A program made the translations under genes and the position numbers. A stretch of 64,000 nt of DNA, from contig FJOG01000034.1 of NCBI GenBank assembly GCA_900073065.1, positions 418,700 through 482,699 of the forward strand. Direction: 5' to 3'. Origin of the DNA: Phialocephala subalpina. Its lineage: Eukaryota > Ascomycota > Leotiomycetes > Helotiales > Mollisiaceae. This document shows, piece after piece, positions 33,459 to 45,089 of this stretch; position 1 is the first letter of the stretch; each line of letters starts with the position of its first letter. The notes below the pieces were generated by a model. It made no database searches and was not told the origin of the DNA. It saw only the letters and a program-made list of their open reading frames with translations.

Positions 33459-36400
33459 ATGGCCCCTCGTTCCTCGCATAGACTGCTATCCTCACCTTTT
33501 ATCACGATATTATGCCTCTTCTACTTTTTCAGCTCTACCGCACTGGCTGCGTCTGCCGTCCTGGGCGTCGACTTGGGCACCGAATACATCAAAGCAGCGC
33601 TTGTTAAGCCAGGAATACCTCTCGAAATCGTTTTGACCAAAGACTCGCGGCGGAAAGAAGCGTCTGCGGTAGCATTTAAGCCAGCAAAGAATATCAAGAG
33701 CGGAGACTTCCCAGAAAGGCAATTTGGATCTGATGCCATTGCCTTGTCAGCAAGATTTCCCGGCGATGTATACGCGAATTTGAAGAGACTCTTGGGGCTC
33801 GGCGTAGACAACTCTGTGGTAGTGGACTATGCCACCCGGCACCCGGCATTGAGGCTCGAGGCTGACAAGACTCGAGGGACTGCCGCGTTCAAGAGCGGAG
33901 CTTTTGCAGATGACGAGGCAGCGTGGACCGTGGAGGAGATACTGGCTATGGAGCTTCAGAGCATACAGAAGAACGCTGAAGCTCTCGCAGGCAAGGGGAG
34001 CATAATCAAGGATTTGGTTATCACTATCCCACCTTTTTTCTCCGCAGAGGAGAAGAGAGCAGTGGAATTGGCAGCTGAGTTGGCCGGTCTTCGGGTTCTG
34101 GAATTGATCAGTGATGGATTGGCTGTCGGTGTCAACTACGCTACCTCCCGAACATTCCCCAGCATCAACGAAGGCGGAAAGCCCGAATACCACATGGTCT
34201 TTGATATGGGTGCTGGCTCTACAAAGGCGACGATTTTGAAGTTCCAAGGACGAACTGTTAAGGATGTTGGAAAGTACACCAAGATCATTCAGGAGGTCGC
34301 AGTCATGGGCAGCGGTTGGGACAGAACTCTTGGCGGAGACGCCTTGAATGCTATTATCGTGGACGATATGATCGCCAAGTTCGTTGCTTCCCCAGCAGCA
34401 AAGAGCGTTGGACCAACCGTCGAGGCAGTCCAAGCTCACGGACGAGCCGCCGCAAAGCTTTGGAAGGAAGCCGAAAGACTGAGACATGTCCTCAGCGCCA
34501 ACACCAACACCCAAGCCAGCTTCGAAGGACTTTATGAAGACATCGACTTCAAGTACAAGATCACCAGAGAGGAATTCGAGCAATTGACTGAGGCTTATGC
34601 CACACGAATCGGCGATGCACTGCAAAAGGCTTTGGACATGGCTGATTTGGAGGTCAAGGATATTGAATCATTGATCCTTCACGGTGGTGCTATGCGCACT
34701 CCATTTGTCCAGAAAGTACTTGAGAAATTTGTGGGCAGCGCAGACAAGCTCCGAACGAATGTTAACGCAGATGAAGCAGCAGTGTTTGGTGCTGGCTTCC
34801 GAGGTGCGGGTCTCAGCCCATCATTCAGGGTCAAGGACATCAGAGCTTATGAGGGAGTCACATATCGAACTGGTCTGAAGTGGATCAATATCTACGAGAA
34901 GCCACAACACATCCAATTGTGGAACGCAAACTCCCACTTGGGTACTGAGAAGCAGTACACCTTCAAGAACCAGGAGGATCCATTCGCCATCAGATTCTAT
35001 CAACATGTCGGATCTTCAGAGAATGTTTCCAAGGGCTCAGCTGAGAAGGAACTGATCACTCTTACAACGCAGAACTTGACCGAGTCCGTGGCTCATCTCA
35101 AGACCAAATTTGGGTGCCAGGATGGAGACATCAACATCAAATTGAGCACCCGACTTGCACGAAACAATGGAGAGGTCGAGATTCTCAAGTTTGTTCTCGA
35201 CTGTGAAGTCGAGACTGCAGAGGAGAAGGAGAGCATGGTTGACAGCGTTAAGGGACTGTTTGGCTTCGGGAAGAAAGATCAGGCTCCACTATCTGAGGAG
35301 GAGGCCGATAGCACCAGCACACTCGAGTCTGAGTCTAGCAGCACATCGACATCCACCTCGAGTTCAGAGTCTGCATCTGCATCTGCATCTGCTTCGACCA
35401 AGGATGCAAAGGATGCCAAAGCCAAGGACAAGAACAGCACACCGACCAAGCGTCTGGAAGTCGTCCCCTTGAAATACACCATTGATATTACTGGTCTTCC
35501 CCAGCTGCCAGCGTCAGAAATCACCCGCATGAAGGAGCGCCTTGTCGCTTTCGATGATTCTGACCGTTCTCGCAAGTTGAGAGAAGAGTCACTAAACCAA
35601 CTTGAAGGATTTGTCTACAAAGTCCGTGATCTTCTCGAGAACGAGGATTTTATCGCCGCTTCAACAGAGAAGGAGAGAGCAGAACTCGAGACCAAGTCAA
35701 AGGCTGCCAGCGACTGGATCTACTCCGGTGGTGCCGATGCTCCTCGAGCTGAACTGAAGTCAAAACTCAAGGAAATGAAGGACATCGTCACCCCCATCGA
35801 AGTCCGCAAAGAAGAAGCGATCACCCGACCAGAGAAGCTCAAAGCCCTCCAAGACGCTCTCAACCAAACCCAACAAGTCATCGCCGGCATCACCGAACAA
35901 ATCGCCAACGACACCAAAGCCCACTCCTCATTCAGCTCTTCAAAATCCGCTGCTAAAACCGCAACCACGACTACCGCAGCACCCAGCTCGTCAACCAACG
36001 AATTTGCCGATCTCGAAGACGACGAAGCAACAACCACCACCTCCGCCCCCGTTGAAGAAGCAACTCTCGACCCTCCCGTCTACAGCGAAGTGGACCTCAT
36101 CGCTCCAAAATCCCAATACGAAGAAATCTCCAAATGGCTTTCCGACAAGCTCCCTGAACAAGAGAAGCTCGGCCCTACCGATGACCCAGTCATTCTCTCC
36201 AAAGACCTCGAAGCCAAAGCCAAGATACTGACAGATATGCACGTCGAGCTCATCATGAAGTCGATGCGAAAACCATTCAAATCATCCCGTTCATCTACGA
36301 AACCCAAGCCCAAAGCCAAGAAAACATCTTCGAAGAAGAAAATGGGGAAGCAGTCCAAGACTGATTCTGCGGATGGGTCGGCGCCGACGTTGGATTTCAT

Positions 36401-36578
36401 GAAGGATGGGAAGCCGGCGTTTACGATGGGGCCGGATGGGGAGATGCCGAGTGAAGAGGAGTTGATGGCTTATATTAGACAGGCTCAGAAGGAGCAGGAG
36501 GCTAGGGATGCCAAGGCCGAGAAGGAAAGTGAGAAGGCAGAGGAGCCGCGGGTTAAGAATAAGCATGATGAGTTGTGA
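33459..36578 (+). CDS. LHS1: ER lumenal Hsp70-like chaperone LHS1 (GRP170/HYOU1 family), 1039 aa
   Basis: Single-exon gene. An N-terminal signal sequence (FITILCLFYFFSSTALAASA) leads into the actin-like ATPase domain: VLGVDLGTEYIKAALVKPG, DLVITIPPFFSAEEKRAVELAA, VFDMGAGSTKATILKF and ESLILHGGAMRTPFVQKVLE. A beta-type substrate domain follows, with a Ser/Thr/Ala-rich insertion at about residues 615-650 (acidic loop region of this family) and a long helical C-terminal half with a Lys-rich patch near residues 940-960. The protein ends KNKHDEL, an ER retrieval signal. LHS1 acts as nucleotide exchange factor for Kar2/BiP and helps protein import and folding in the ER. Length and layout fit the family. 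No damage is visible. Confidence 0.96.
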   Translation: MAPRSSHRLLSSPFITILCLFYFFSSTALAASAVLGVDLGTEYIKAALVKPGIPLEIVLTKDSRRKEASAVAFKPAKNIKSGDFPERQFGSDAIALSARFPGDVYANLKRLLGLGVDNSVVVDYATRHPALRLEADKTRGTAAFKSGAFADDEAAWTVEEILAMELQSIQKNAEALAGKGSIIKDLVITIPPFFSAEEKRAVELAAELAGLRVLELISDGLAVGVNYATSRTFPSINEGGKPEYHMVFDMGAGSTKATILKFQGRTVKDVGKYTKIIQEVAVMGSGWDRTLGGDALNAIIVDDMIAKFVASPAAKSVGPTVEAVQAHGRAAAKLWKEAERLRHVLSANTNTQASFEGLYEDIDFKYKITREEFEQLTEAYATRIGDALQKALDMADLEVKDIESLILHGGAMRTPFVQKVLEKFVGSADKLRTNVNADEAAVFGAGFRGAGLSPSFRVKDIRAYEGVTYRTGLKWINIYEKPQHIQLWNANSHLGTEKQYTFKNQEDPFAIRFYQHVGSSENVSKGSAEKELITLTTQNLTESVAHLKTKFGCQDGDINIKLSTRLARNNGEVEILKFVLDCEVETAEEKESMVDSVKGLFGFGKKDQAPLSEEEADSTSTLESESSSTSTSTSSSESASASASASTKDAKDAKAKDKNSTPTKRLEVVPLKYTIDITGLPQLPASEITRMKERLVAFDDSDRSRKLREESLNQLEGFVYKVRDLLENEDFIAASTEKERAELETKSKAASDWIYSGGADAPRAELKSKLKEMKDIVTPIEVRKEEAITRPEKLKALQDALNQTQQVIAGITEQIANDTKAHSSFSSSKSAAKTATTTTAAPSSSTNEFADLEDDEATTTTSAPVEEATLDPPVYSEVDLIAPKSQYEEISKWLSDKLPEQEKLGPTDDPVILSKDLEAKAKILTDMHVELIMKSMRKPFKSSRSSTKPKPKAKKTSSKKKMGKQSKTDSADGSAPTLDFMKDGKPAFTMGPDGEMPSEEELMAYIRQAQKEQEARDAKAEKESEKAEEPRVKNKHDEL

Positions 36579-37124
36579 TTACTAGACGTGGGTCTCGGGA
36601 TTTCGGAGTACATTAGCGATTTGATAGTATAAAAGCATTATCGGAGGCCGTTTGAGGCCTTGCGTTAGCTTTTCGTCTTCTTGGTATTCGTTGTTACGTG
36701 TTCCGTCGACGTGCCTCAAGCGAGGTAGAAAGTCTGTTAGTGCTTTGCGGTATTGTTCGTACACGCCAACTCACATTTCGCACACCTGATTCTCGGCTTG
36801 TTGGAACCAAGAAACGAACATAGAGAAAGTCGGAGCATCGCCGCTCTGCAATTCTCCACCCGGCTCCTGCTCTGTGAGTCTTTCCCTTCGTTCTTGCACT
36901 GCTGGAGCATACAAAATGTGTTGGTATTGCCAGACGTGACCCTTTCTCCCACTGCTACACTTTCTCCACTTACCCACTCGATTTACTCGAGACGAGGCCT
37001 CCCGATTTCTGGAACTCCGCCGGCTACTCTTGACTCCCGCTTCCTCTGCCTTTGTCTCTACCACCCCTCTCCAAATGCCGTTTCCGCTCCACAGGAGGGA
37101 GATTATCCAGCCGGAGCTCGGGAC
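36579..37124. other. Intergenic downstream of LHS1
   Basis: An open stretch on the plus strand (36753-37124) precedes the short candidate gene at 37125 but has low-complexity character. It may be leader sequence. Confidence 0.35.
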
Positions 37125-37340
37125 ATGACTGGTGGCCGCAGATCTGGTGGCAGTAGCCCTGCTGTCATTGAGGAGAAGCCAAAGGTTATATAAGGGTCGC
37201 CGTCCAAGCGAATTCGAAAAGCCAGAGATAATATGATTGAGACGAGCACGTATCGGCCTTCAACAGTTTCTATTAATGACCAAAAGAACTGGGCAATGGT
37301 GGTTAGAAGTGTATTTGTAAATCTCAAGGACCAAAATTAG
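37125..37340 (+). pseudogene. Short unknown frame interrupted by TAA
   Basis: ATG 37125 opens MTGGRRSGGSSPAVIEEKPK and then meets TAA at 37191-37193. The same frame goes on with protein-like sequence (SPSKRIRKARDNMIETSTY, then STVSINDQKNWAMVVRSV) to TAG at 37338-37340. CAA-to-TAA would explain the stop. I do not recognise the family; it may be a small broken gene or the exon of a larger one. Confidence 0.3.
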
Positions 37341-37944
37341 TCGCAGGCAGACGGACTTTGGGAAGTTTGGGTACGGTGGAAGTCGAGGCGGAGGCAGTGG
37401 CAGCTGATTGTCCTGCTTGAGCCGGGAGATTTCTAAGCTCGGCGGCAGTGGAAGATCCATTCGACTTGGGATGGACGTTGACCCGGGGGCACTGCCAGAG
37501 TACGTGCGCGACCTTTTCCTTCTTGTTTAGACTCGGGGAATGTCCAGTTCCGCAAGTAGTTCTGTCGCAGTGCGATGGAAGCTGTCCTCCTCAGGTCTTC
37601 CATGCTCGCCCCTGCGCATTAGGCCAATCCCCACACTTTTCCGTCCGCTTTTCAAGTACAAGAAACAGACAATGGCAACTATAAATGTGGATCCAACAAC
37701 TATCTTCATTTGAGGCTTTTGGAAGAGGCCTCGAGGGGTAGGTCATTATTACCAAATTGAGCCTAGCCTGGAGTCCCGTGACACAGATTTTGCAACGCGC
37801 ATGCTGTTGCATGTGTCGCGTTTGGACCCAACTTTGCGTTTCTTGCAACACTCTATCTCAACCACGCAATTATCGATCGCATGCACCAGGACCACGCCTT
37901 CTGGGATCATTGCAGAAAATTAACCTTCCGCCGGATAAGGCGAA
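37341..37944. other. Intergenic
   Basis: No convincing coding sequence on either strand. Short open stretches overlap each other on opposite strands without family features. Confidence 0.35.
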
Positions 37945-39638
37945 ATGGAAGCCCTCCATGAGCAGCAAAGTTCCTCCAGGTCGAAGTACTTAAACCAGAG
38001 GTAAGGACCGTTATCAACCTCGTCACCTCAATATCTGACGTACTAGGCTGTCGAGAAACTCGTTCTTGAGTTACCTTCTTCTACGAAGCGCATACGAAGT
38101 CTGCCATACGATCCTACCTCGTAAAGAGCTCACAGTATCGTGCTTCGAAAGCTAAGCTATCGAGAACTCGCCGCGTCCGACACCTGCATATCTGTTCTAT
38201 TATGCGATGCAGCAATAGAGAACGGTCCTCTTCGCGAACATGTCCTACTTCCTTTCGGCATGGCTTCCTGGCTAATGAGAGAATAATTGAATGATGGCTT
38301 TTTGGATCAGACATTGAACAGTCTCGGTGGGCATCCGAAGGAATCGTACGTCTCTTGAAGCAATGCCCTCGTGCTGCTATGTTTGGAAGCTTACTAACAT
38401 GCGAGCCAGGTACTCGATCCTGATCGACGCTCTGATTAAACTGGATGCCACAAAGGATGGCATCAAAATCTGCGACCAAGCACTCGAGACATACCCCCAA
38501 GAACAAGGAGTTTCTTGGCGCCAAAGGAGGCTTCGAAGCGACATACATGATGGTGTCGGAACTTGCAAAGAAGCAAATGACATCGCGCGTTGATCGTTTC
38601 ACAGTCACGGAGGCAGGCTCATTCAAACTACAGCCATACCCGTGGATTCCAAAGGACATGATCGAGAGAAGCGACGAAGTTACTGCAGCATGCAACAAAC
38701 TCCTAGAGAAACGTTCAGGGACTCCTGAACGCTTCTCCAAAATTGGTGGCTACGGCATGTTTGCAAAGAATGCTAATCAAAGAGGTGACGTCCTACTCGT
38801 GCGACAGAGTCCCATCAATATATCAAGCAAGCAGCTGCGTACACCAGTGGATCAAGCGGACTGCTTTAATTGGTGCCAGCCCATTGCCGCGACAGGCAAA
38901 GCTTTTGCCATTCAGTGCTGCCCATCGGTATTCTATTATAGCAGCAAATGACAAATACACGCTCGGGACAGCTATCACAACGTTCATGGCAAGGACTACA
39001 GTCGGCTGTATAAGGATGCGCAGAAGGCCGAAGGACTCGATTGCTCTCCTAAGTTCACGAAACTCGTATACCTCCGCATGCTGGCTATCTGCGTGCAAGG
39101 TGGTGTCCATCCATTGAAGAGCACACTATTTGCAGGTCTCATACCACCATCTGGTGCAGATTTCGAACCCGTGGTCTCTTGAAATTTGGACGGCTATGTC
39201 ATTAGCCCAATTAAAATGCTCGAAGAATTCGGGATCGATGTCTTCGCCAATCTCGATTACGACACTTGGGTTCTCGAACATCTCTAGTAAGTTGTCGTTT
39301 TGATCGAAATGAGTGGAACTGACCTGATTAGGGCACGAAAGAATATCAATGCATCCCGCAATAAGGACGCCGACAAGATTCCGCGTTGCGGCTTGAACAC
39401 GCACCACTCCCTCTTCAACCACAATTGTTGCGAACCTCCATGCATGGTTTCGGTTGAAGGCATGGGAAAGAAGCAGAGCGATTACCTCGCCTTTGTGAAT
39501 ATCAAGGAAGGGCAGGAGGTGTTCAACAGGTACTTGCCTGCTCCTGCTTTGGCAGGGATGCCGTCATTTCAGAGGCAGGCGATGCTTCGTCCTTAGGTAG
39601 GTGGACAGTGTAAGTGCAAGCGCTGACAATCTGGCCAA
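37945..39638 (+). pseudogene. SET-MYND (SMYD-like) protein relic
   Basis: A likely first exon (37945-38000, MEALHEQQSSSRSKYL) and a TPR-like part (SRWASEGIVRLLKQCPRA near 38330; ALIKLDATKDGIKICDQALE near 38430) precede the main frame. That frame contains YGMFAKNANQRGDVLLV (SET start), a MYND-like finger around CFNWCQP and YHNVHGKDYSRLY, EEFGIDVFANLDYDTW, and after an intron (39287-39331) HHSLFNHNCCEPPCMV, the SET NHxC-P motif, then EVFNRYL and a post-SET GGQCKCKR. Stops interrupt it at 38949 (TGA), 39180 (TGA), across the splice site (39285), 39594 (TAG) and 39624 (TGA). Two of the TGAs sit where MYND and post-SET cysteines are expected. SMYD proteins methylate lysines; this copy should be inactive. 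Confidence 0.65.
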
Positions 39639-42512
39639 TGAAGACGTCAAATCGCCGATCGCAGCCAGTCCAGCCTGCTGTCTCGAGGGGCATCCGGTCC
39701 AGTTTAGCACCTCAAGTCGTCGACCGCACACGCTCCATTCTTTCTTGGATAATTGGCGTTTTCAATCTCCTAGCCTTGATAACCCAACCGAGGAAGAGAG
39801 TGGGATGCTACTACGATTGCTAAACGGTGGTTGCATGTACTAGGTACCTGCAAAATTTTCCGATTTCCCCCTCAGATCGTTAGGAACGGGAAACGCATAG
39901 TTGAATACCGAAGTGCTAACTGCCATCCCACAACATTCTCGATACTGCAAATGCAAGTGTTGATTGACAATATGGAGTGTGACCAGACATGTTCTAGGAA
40001 ACATGGTCTACAGAAAAACAAGGATGCTTAACTCCAAGCCTGCGAGTCACCTGTGGTGTCAAGCGGAAGCCGGGCCAGAGGCAGAAATCCCTACTACCAC
40101 CCACTACCGCACCAGCACTTCTGTTTTGGAGATTTCAAATACATCGGCGAATCAATGATAATTTCCGATAGCCCCTTGGGTATGCTTGACGTCGGAATAC
40201 CATTGTAGGATTCGGCAGCCTGCCTCGCTTCGGATGGGATTTGATGTTGCAACCCGGTTGTGACTTCGTCACTTCAATCACTAGACAATACCGCCACCCC
40301 ATCTACGCGTCCCTATACTTTGTTTGTACAACTAACATTCAGTGACGCCAGCTGCGCGGGAAGGCGCGCGGGGTTGCACACTTTCCAAGGCTGCATCGTT
40401 CGCCACGATTAGCTGCATGCGAGAAGTTTACGATGCTTGCTGTTCAGCTCTAGTGAGTGTCGCGTTTCGTTTCCCGACCTTTTCTTGTTCATTTGATGCT
40501 CAAGGAGGGACCGGTAATCTGCTGTATTAACATTTTCTCATTACAATCCTACCAATTATGTCTTCTTTTACATCAGCAAATGTAACATGCACAATGTGTC
40601 TCGATTCTCAACGTTAATTCCACCGAAGGCTTTATTCATGAACCTTAAATCTCTTCCTCCATGTTCTAGATGCTCGATGTTCCTAGGTGACTAGGTATTT
40701 CGAAACGCACGGCGGGAAACTGGTGATGGGATCTCATTTCCTGATCCGGTGCTGTTTCGTGGATCTTGAACATGTGTGCAAATACATGAGACACTACCGG
40801 CATGAGGTACAATCAGGAAGTATACTTCACCTGCCGACGTGTATCCGCCAGTCTTTATAGTACGGGGTTACTCATGTTCCATGAAGGTTGCGAAGGAATG
40901 TCTAGCTTCCGCGATAGTTTTCGAGGCCCGAAATGATCTAGAATACCGACTACAGCTATCGACAGGGGCCCCAACAAGGAAACAAGACATCCAGAGAAGG
41001 CTTCTAGCTCCCGTGATCAACATGCATTATCCGTGCACGATGCTTGTTCCTTGCTCCAACGCACAGCACATGCCATCTAGTGTCCACAGGAGGGGTCGTC
41101 GATTTGATGTTTCAAAAACGATAACAGAGATACATTAAACTTATTTCATGATCGCATCGGAATCAGACATCTTCCGGTACACCCAATCGGAGGAGTCTGA
41201 TGAATATGTTCTTGTCACCATGCGCTCACCATGCTATCATCAGCTTGACGTAAGTCGGGACGGATGTACATCCGGACTTCAGGAAGCTGAGATGCGGTAC
41301 TTCGAATGCTTACGATTCAAGATGAGAAGGGCGAAACAACGAACCAATGACGTGAAGTGGGCAAGATGCTGTCAGTCACCGGAAGAATAGGGCTGAAACA
41401 TCCCGGATACAAATGTGACTGGTCCGCATTTATGATATTCCAGACCCCTTGAACTGTCAGCTTATTGGCCCCGACAAGAATGTTTCCTCAGCTGTCAATC
41501 TCACGAATCGACGCAATGCTGCCTAAGGTAAGACGAAATTCATCTTCCTTCAACTGATTCTAACTTTTGACATGCAGCGGTTGTCGTACCGCATACATAC
41601 TGGCGTGTATCAGAATATGCCAACACTCTTGAGCCTCCGCTCAGACATGAACGAGGCTTTCAGGGTCTCATTTAAACGAGGATAATCGGGCTTCCTACTG
41701 GCCGACTCCAAGCGAGGGTGTGCAACCTCAGCAGCACACGAGACTATCGCCGCGAGTCAAATAATGCGATGGTTGAAATGCCATCCAAACTACGATTCAG
41801 ACGAATCGGATGACCTTTGTAGGACATCATCAGCAAGAATTTCTCGCAAAGGATGGGGAAAGTTTAAGACATTTGCGACGACGCGTTGAACGGCACCTCG
41901 AAACGGTTTTATCGAAAAGTAGCATCCTCGAAATCAAAGTGCCGGATGCAAGGCTGATCGACGGAGATCTTGGATTCCACCGCGCCGCACGCGGAAGCAA
42001 TCAATGAGCCACAACTCCGTTAAGGTTCCAGCTTACCCTCCGTTATTGGGCGAGACCCTTCATTTCCCCACAATTACACAATTCCTTCGTCTTGGACTCC
42101 CAACATGCCGACGACCCTCAGATGTGATATGCGTGCGTCACGTTTGGTGAGCATGACTAGGTGAACAAGGCATCTTCGCGAGGCTGAGCCCGCCATGGGG
42201 TTCATGCGAACAGGGGGACATGTTCGTCCGCACAGGCGCCAACCGCTGAGAATCCTAACACCACCCAATCCCACCAGGCTATTTTCAGCTACCGGCGAGT
42301 CGCATCCAATCCGGCATCCTTATCTAGCCTGGCGTTGTCAAGCAGGTCTCACACACTTGACGTGCTGGTATATAAGTTATTGCATTTATCCGCTGACATG
42401 CAGTCCGTTGCTTTGAATCGCTTGGTTGTGAGAAGGCTTTACATATATGGAGAAGGTGGGGAAGCTTAGCGTTGAGCTCTCCACGTTCATTGCTTTGAAG
42501 CGAATATGAAGA
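39639..42512. other. Gene-free region of 2.9 kb, normal composition
   Basis: Only short open stretches (60-100 residues) without recognisable motifs, consistent splice signals or protein-like composition. It is not RIP-like A+T DNA, so it may be old decayed coding or unique spacer DNA. The right end holds the promoter of the membrane protein at 42513. Confidence 0.4.
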
Positions 42513-44856
42513 ATGGAAGTGCGGGGTGGTACTCGTGATGGGGCAGTTAACAGGACGTTGGAAGGTCCTGAGCCAGATGAGATCGCTATCGCGAGCGCAG
42601 ATGCAGTATCGCCTTTGGATCCAAGTTCACACGCCCATTCGCATTCGAGAGGACTCTCGGAATCCCAGAATCTACTGCCGAACAGTCCCAAGAACCTATT
42701 CGAGTACTCGTCGACTACGAGGTACATATTCGATCGACCAGACAACACCAAGTATGATCCAGTCAGCAGCCCAAAGATCAATGGGAGGGAGACCCCGATG
42801 TGGAGCGGGGTCCCACAGAGTTTGAGGAAGAGCAGGAGAAGGAGGTGGTGGGATGTTGCGCTAGACGTGCTTACCATTGCGGCGAGTATTCCATTCTTTG
42901 CGCTTGCATCGGCACTCATCTGGGTTGATGGGGAACGAGCTACAGAGGAGAAGGACAACAGCTTGAGCCAGTTGATCAAAGGGGTAAGCGCGGCAAAATT
43001 TCCAATGTTGGTCCTCGGAATCCAGATTCTTGATCGAAATGTTCGAGGATTCGATATCAGACACTCTATGAAATCCATACTAACAACTGCAGGCTGCCAC
43101 GTTGTTTCCTCTCGTCTTCTCGGTCGTTGTCGGCAGAACCATGATCAAGATCGCCTCCTGGAAAGTGGAGCATGGGACGAACATTGGGTTTCTAGAACGT
43201 CTGCTAGGAAGTCGAACAGTCGGCGGAACAATCATCACGGCTATCGGATTGCGATCTGTCACAATCGGCAGTCTTGTTTTGGTTCTGCTCTGGCTTCTCT
43301 CGCCATTGGGAAGTCAAGCTGTTTTGCGCATACTTTCTACCACGAATAGCTCTGTCACAGGCTCTGCAAATACAACGTACATCAATGCACGTCAGCAAAG
43401 CTACGCCGGCCAACCAGAGTTCAATAACTGGTCAAATGGCCTAGCCTCTGTACTCAGTGCCTCATTTCTCGCTCCCGAGGAGATCAAAACCGGCTCGATG
43501 GACACTTGGGGCAATGTCAAGATCCCGCTTTTCTCCAGCCTCTCGAACATATCCCAAGACGAAAATGGATGGCTACAGATACCCCAATCCAACTTCATAC
43601 CTACATACTCGTCACTCTTAGGGATACCCATTTCCGGTCTTCAAGCCGGCAACTCGACATTTAACCTCGAATCCACGTACACGGAACTGACTTGTACCAG
43701 TATCACGTCAAATATCACGCGTGGCACCGGATTCTTCATCGATCCTGGACTGATATCGACCAAAGGGCCTTTCATCTCAGCACAAAATATTACTTCCGCG
43801 ACACCGTGGGCCTTCGGATATCTGGGTGACGATGCGACTTCCCTCCTGCCAAATACCTCAATTCAAGCTCTTGACAGCATAGTCAACAACACCACATCCA
43901 ACAATATTCTTCCCGGCCTTCTTCTCTATCAAGACTTCACCGGTACCCAAAACGTAACCTCAATATATTGCGCACCCTCGCAAACCTACGTGGAATCCAC
44001 CATAGCCTGTACCTCCACCTCCTCCATTTCACCATCCTGCGCCGTTATCGCCCAAAGACTCTCTTTGCTTCCCCACCCACCATCCAATATCACACCACTC
44101 TCAATTTCAAATCTCTTCCTCGGTCTATCATCCTACCTCCCCGCCGCTACCCCGCAGCTGAATCATGTGGATATAATGCAGAACTACATCTTTTCTCCTC
44201 TCGACAATGTCTTTATACAATCAGCGCAATATCCCTCTCAATCCAACGGCGAGAGTCGTTTTCTCGATCTTCCACTTGCCGACTTCGGGGTCAGACTTGG
44301 ACAGATATTCAACACTCTTCTCCAGGGCAGTACAATTAACGCGACAACGTTCCTCACTTCCTCCTCCTCGTTCTCGGCTACCAGTTTTGGAGTCGCACAA
44401 ACACCTCAAGATTTGACGACGGAAATCCAACAATCAGCACCCTTCCTCACCGTCCCCTCAACCACCTTCCTCCCAACGAGGATATTCACGATTAACTGGA
44501 CATGGCTCTCCCTCTTCCTCCTCTCAACAACCCTCCTCCTCCTATGCGCTTTATTGTCTCTCCTCCTAACACAAATAATACTCCTCCCCACCTACCTCAC
44601 GCACCTTTCTTCCCTCCTTCGCGATTCACCCCATTTGTTCCTCCCCACCGGTGGACTCGCCGTATCAGGCTCGGCACGAGCAAGAGAGATTAGCCATGTG
44701 AGAGTAAGGCTGGGAGATGTAGGCGATGTAGATGGCGGGTTAGAAGTTGGTGTTGGTGCTGCTGTTAGTGTGGGGCGGGTGGGAATTGGGTTGGGTGGGA
44801 TGGAGGATGGGAGGGGTGGGATTAGGGGGTTGGATAGGAGGAAGTTGTATTTGTGA
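42513..44856 (+). CDS. Large fungal membrane protein of unknown function, 744 aa
   Basis: Two exons, 42513-42983 and 43093-44856; GTAAGC to CTGCAG joins QLIKG to AATLFPLVFSVVVGR in frame. An N-terminal cytoplasmic-type region of about 110 residues (Ser, His and Pro rich) ends in basic residues (RKSRRRRWW), followed by helix VALDVLTIAASIPFFALAS. Two more helices lie after the splice (FPLVFSVVVG and SLVLVLLWLLSPLG). A large presumably extracellular domain with many N-glycosylation sites (NSS, NTT, NIS, NIT) follows, then a final helix at about 665-695 (WLSLFLLSTTLLLLCALLSLL) and a short Gly-rich tail. This layout is common in ascomycete hypothetical proteins; no function is known to me. It could be a surface or transport-related protein. 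Confidence 0.8.
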
Positions 44857-45089
44857 GGTGTTATGCTTTGCTTTGTATTTAGGTAGTAATTTGATTCAAG
44901 CTTTTCTCAGACCTTCGAAACAGGCACTTGAGTGAAAGTCCCGGATTATCAGGGACAATTTTATTTCAAAAAACGCTATGACTGGCTTCATGCCAGGTCG
45001 ACTGTATCGATGCTATCTATTCCATTCCACCCATGCCAATGTACCATACAGCCTGGAACAATCAAAACACCAGACGTAGCAAGCGCTTT

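Noticed and set aside
33747..34625. 292-residue minus-strand frame
   Set aside because: It is the antisense shadow of the ATPase domain of LHS1.
40839..41390. Two 80-100 residue frames in the 39.6-42.5 kb region
   Set aside because: Composition and motifs are not protein-like and no splice links them.
42386..43078. 230-residue minus-strand frame
   Set aside because: Shadow of the first exon and intron of the large membrane-protein gene, which has clear helices and a matching splice.
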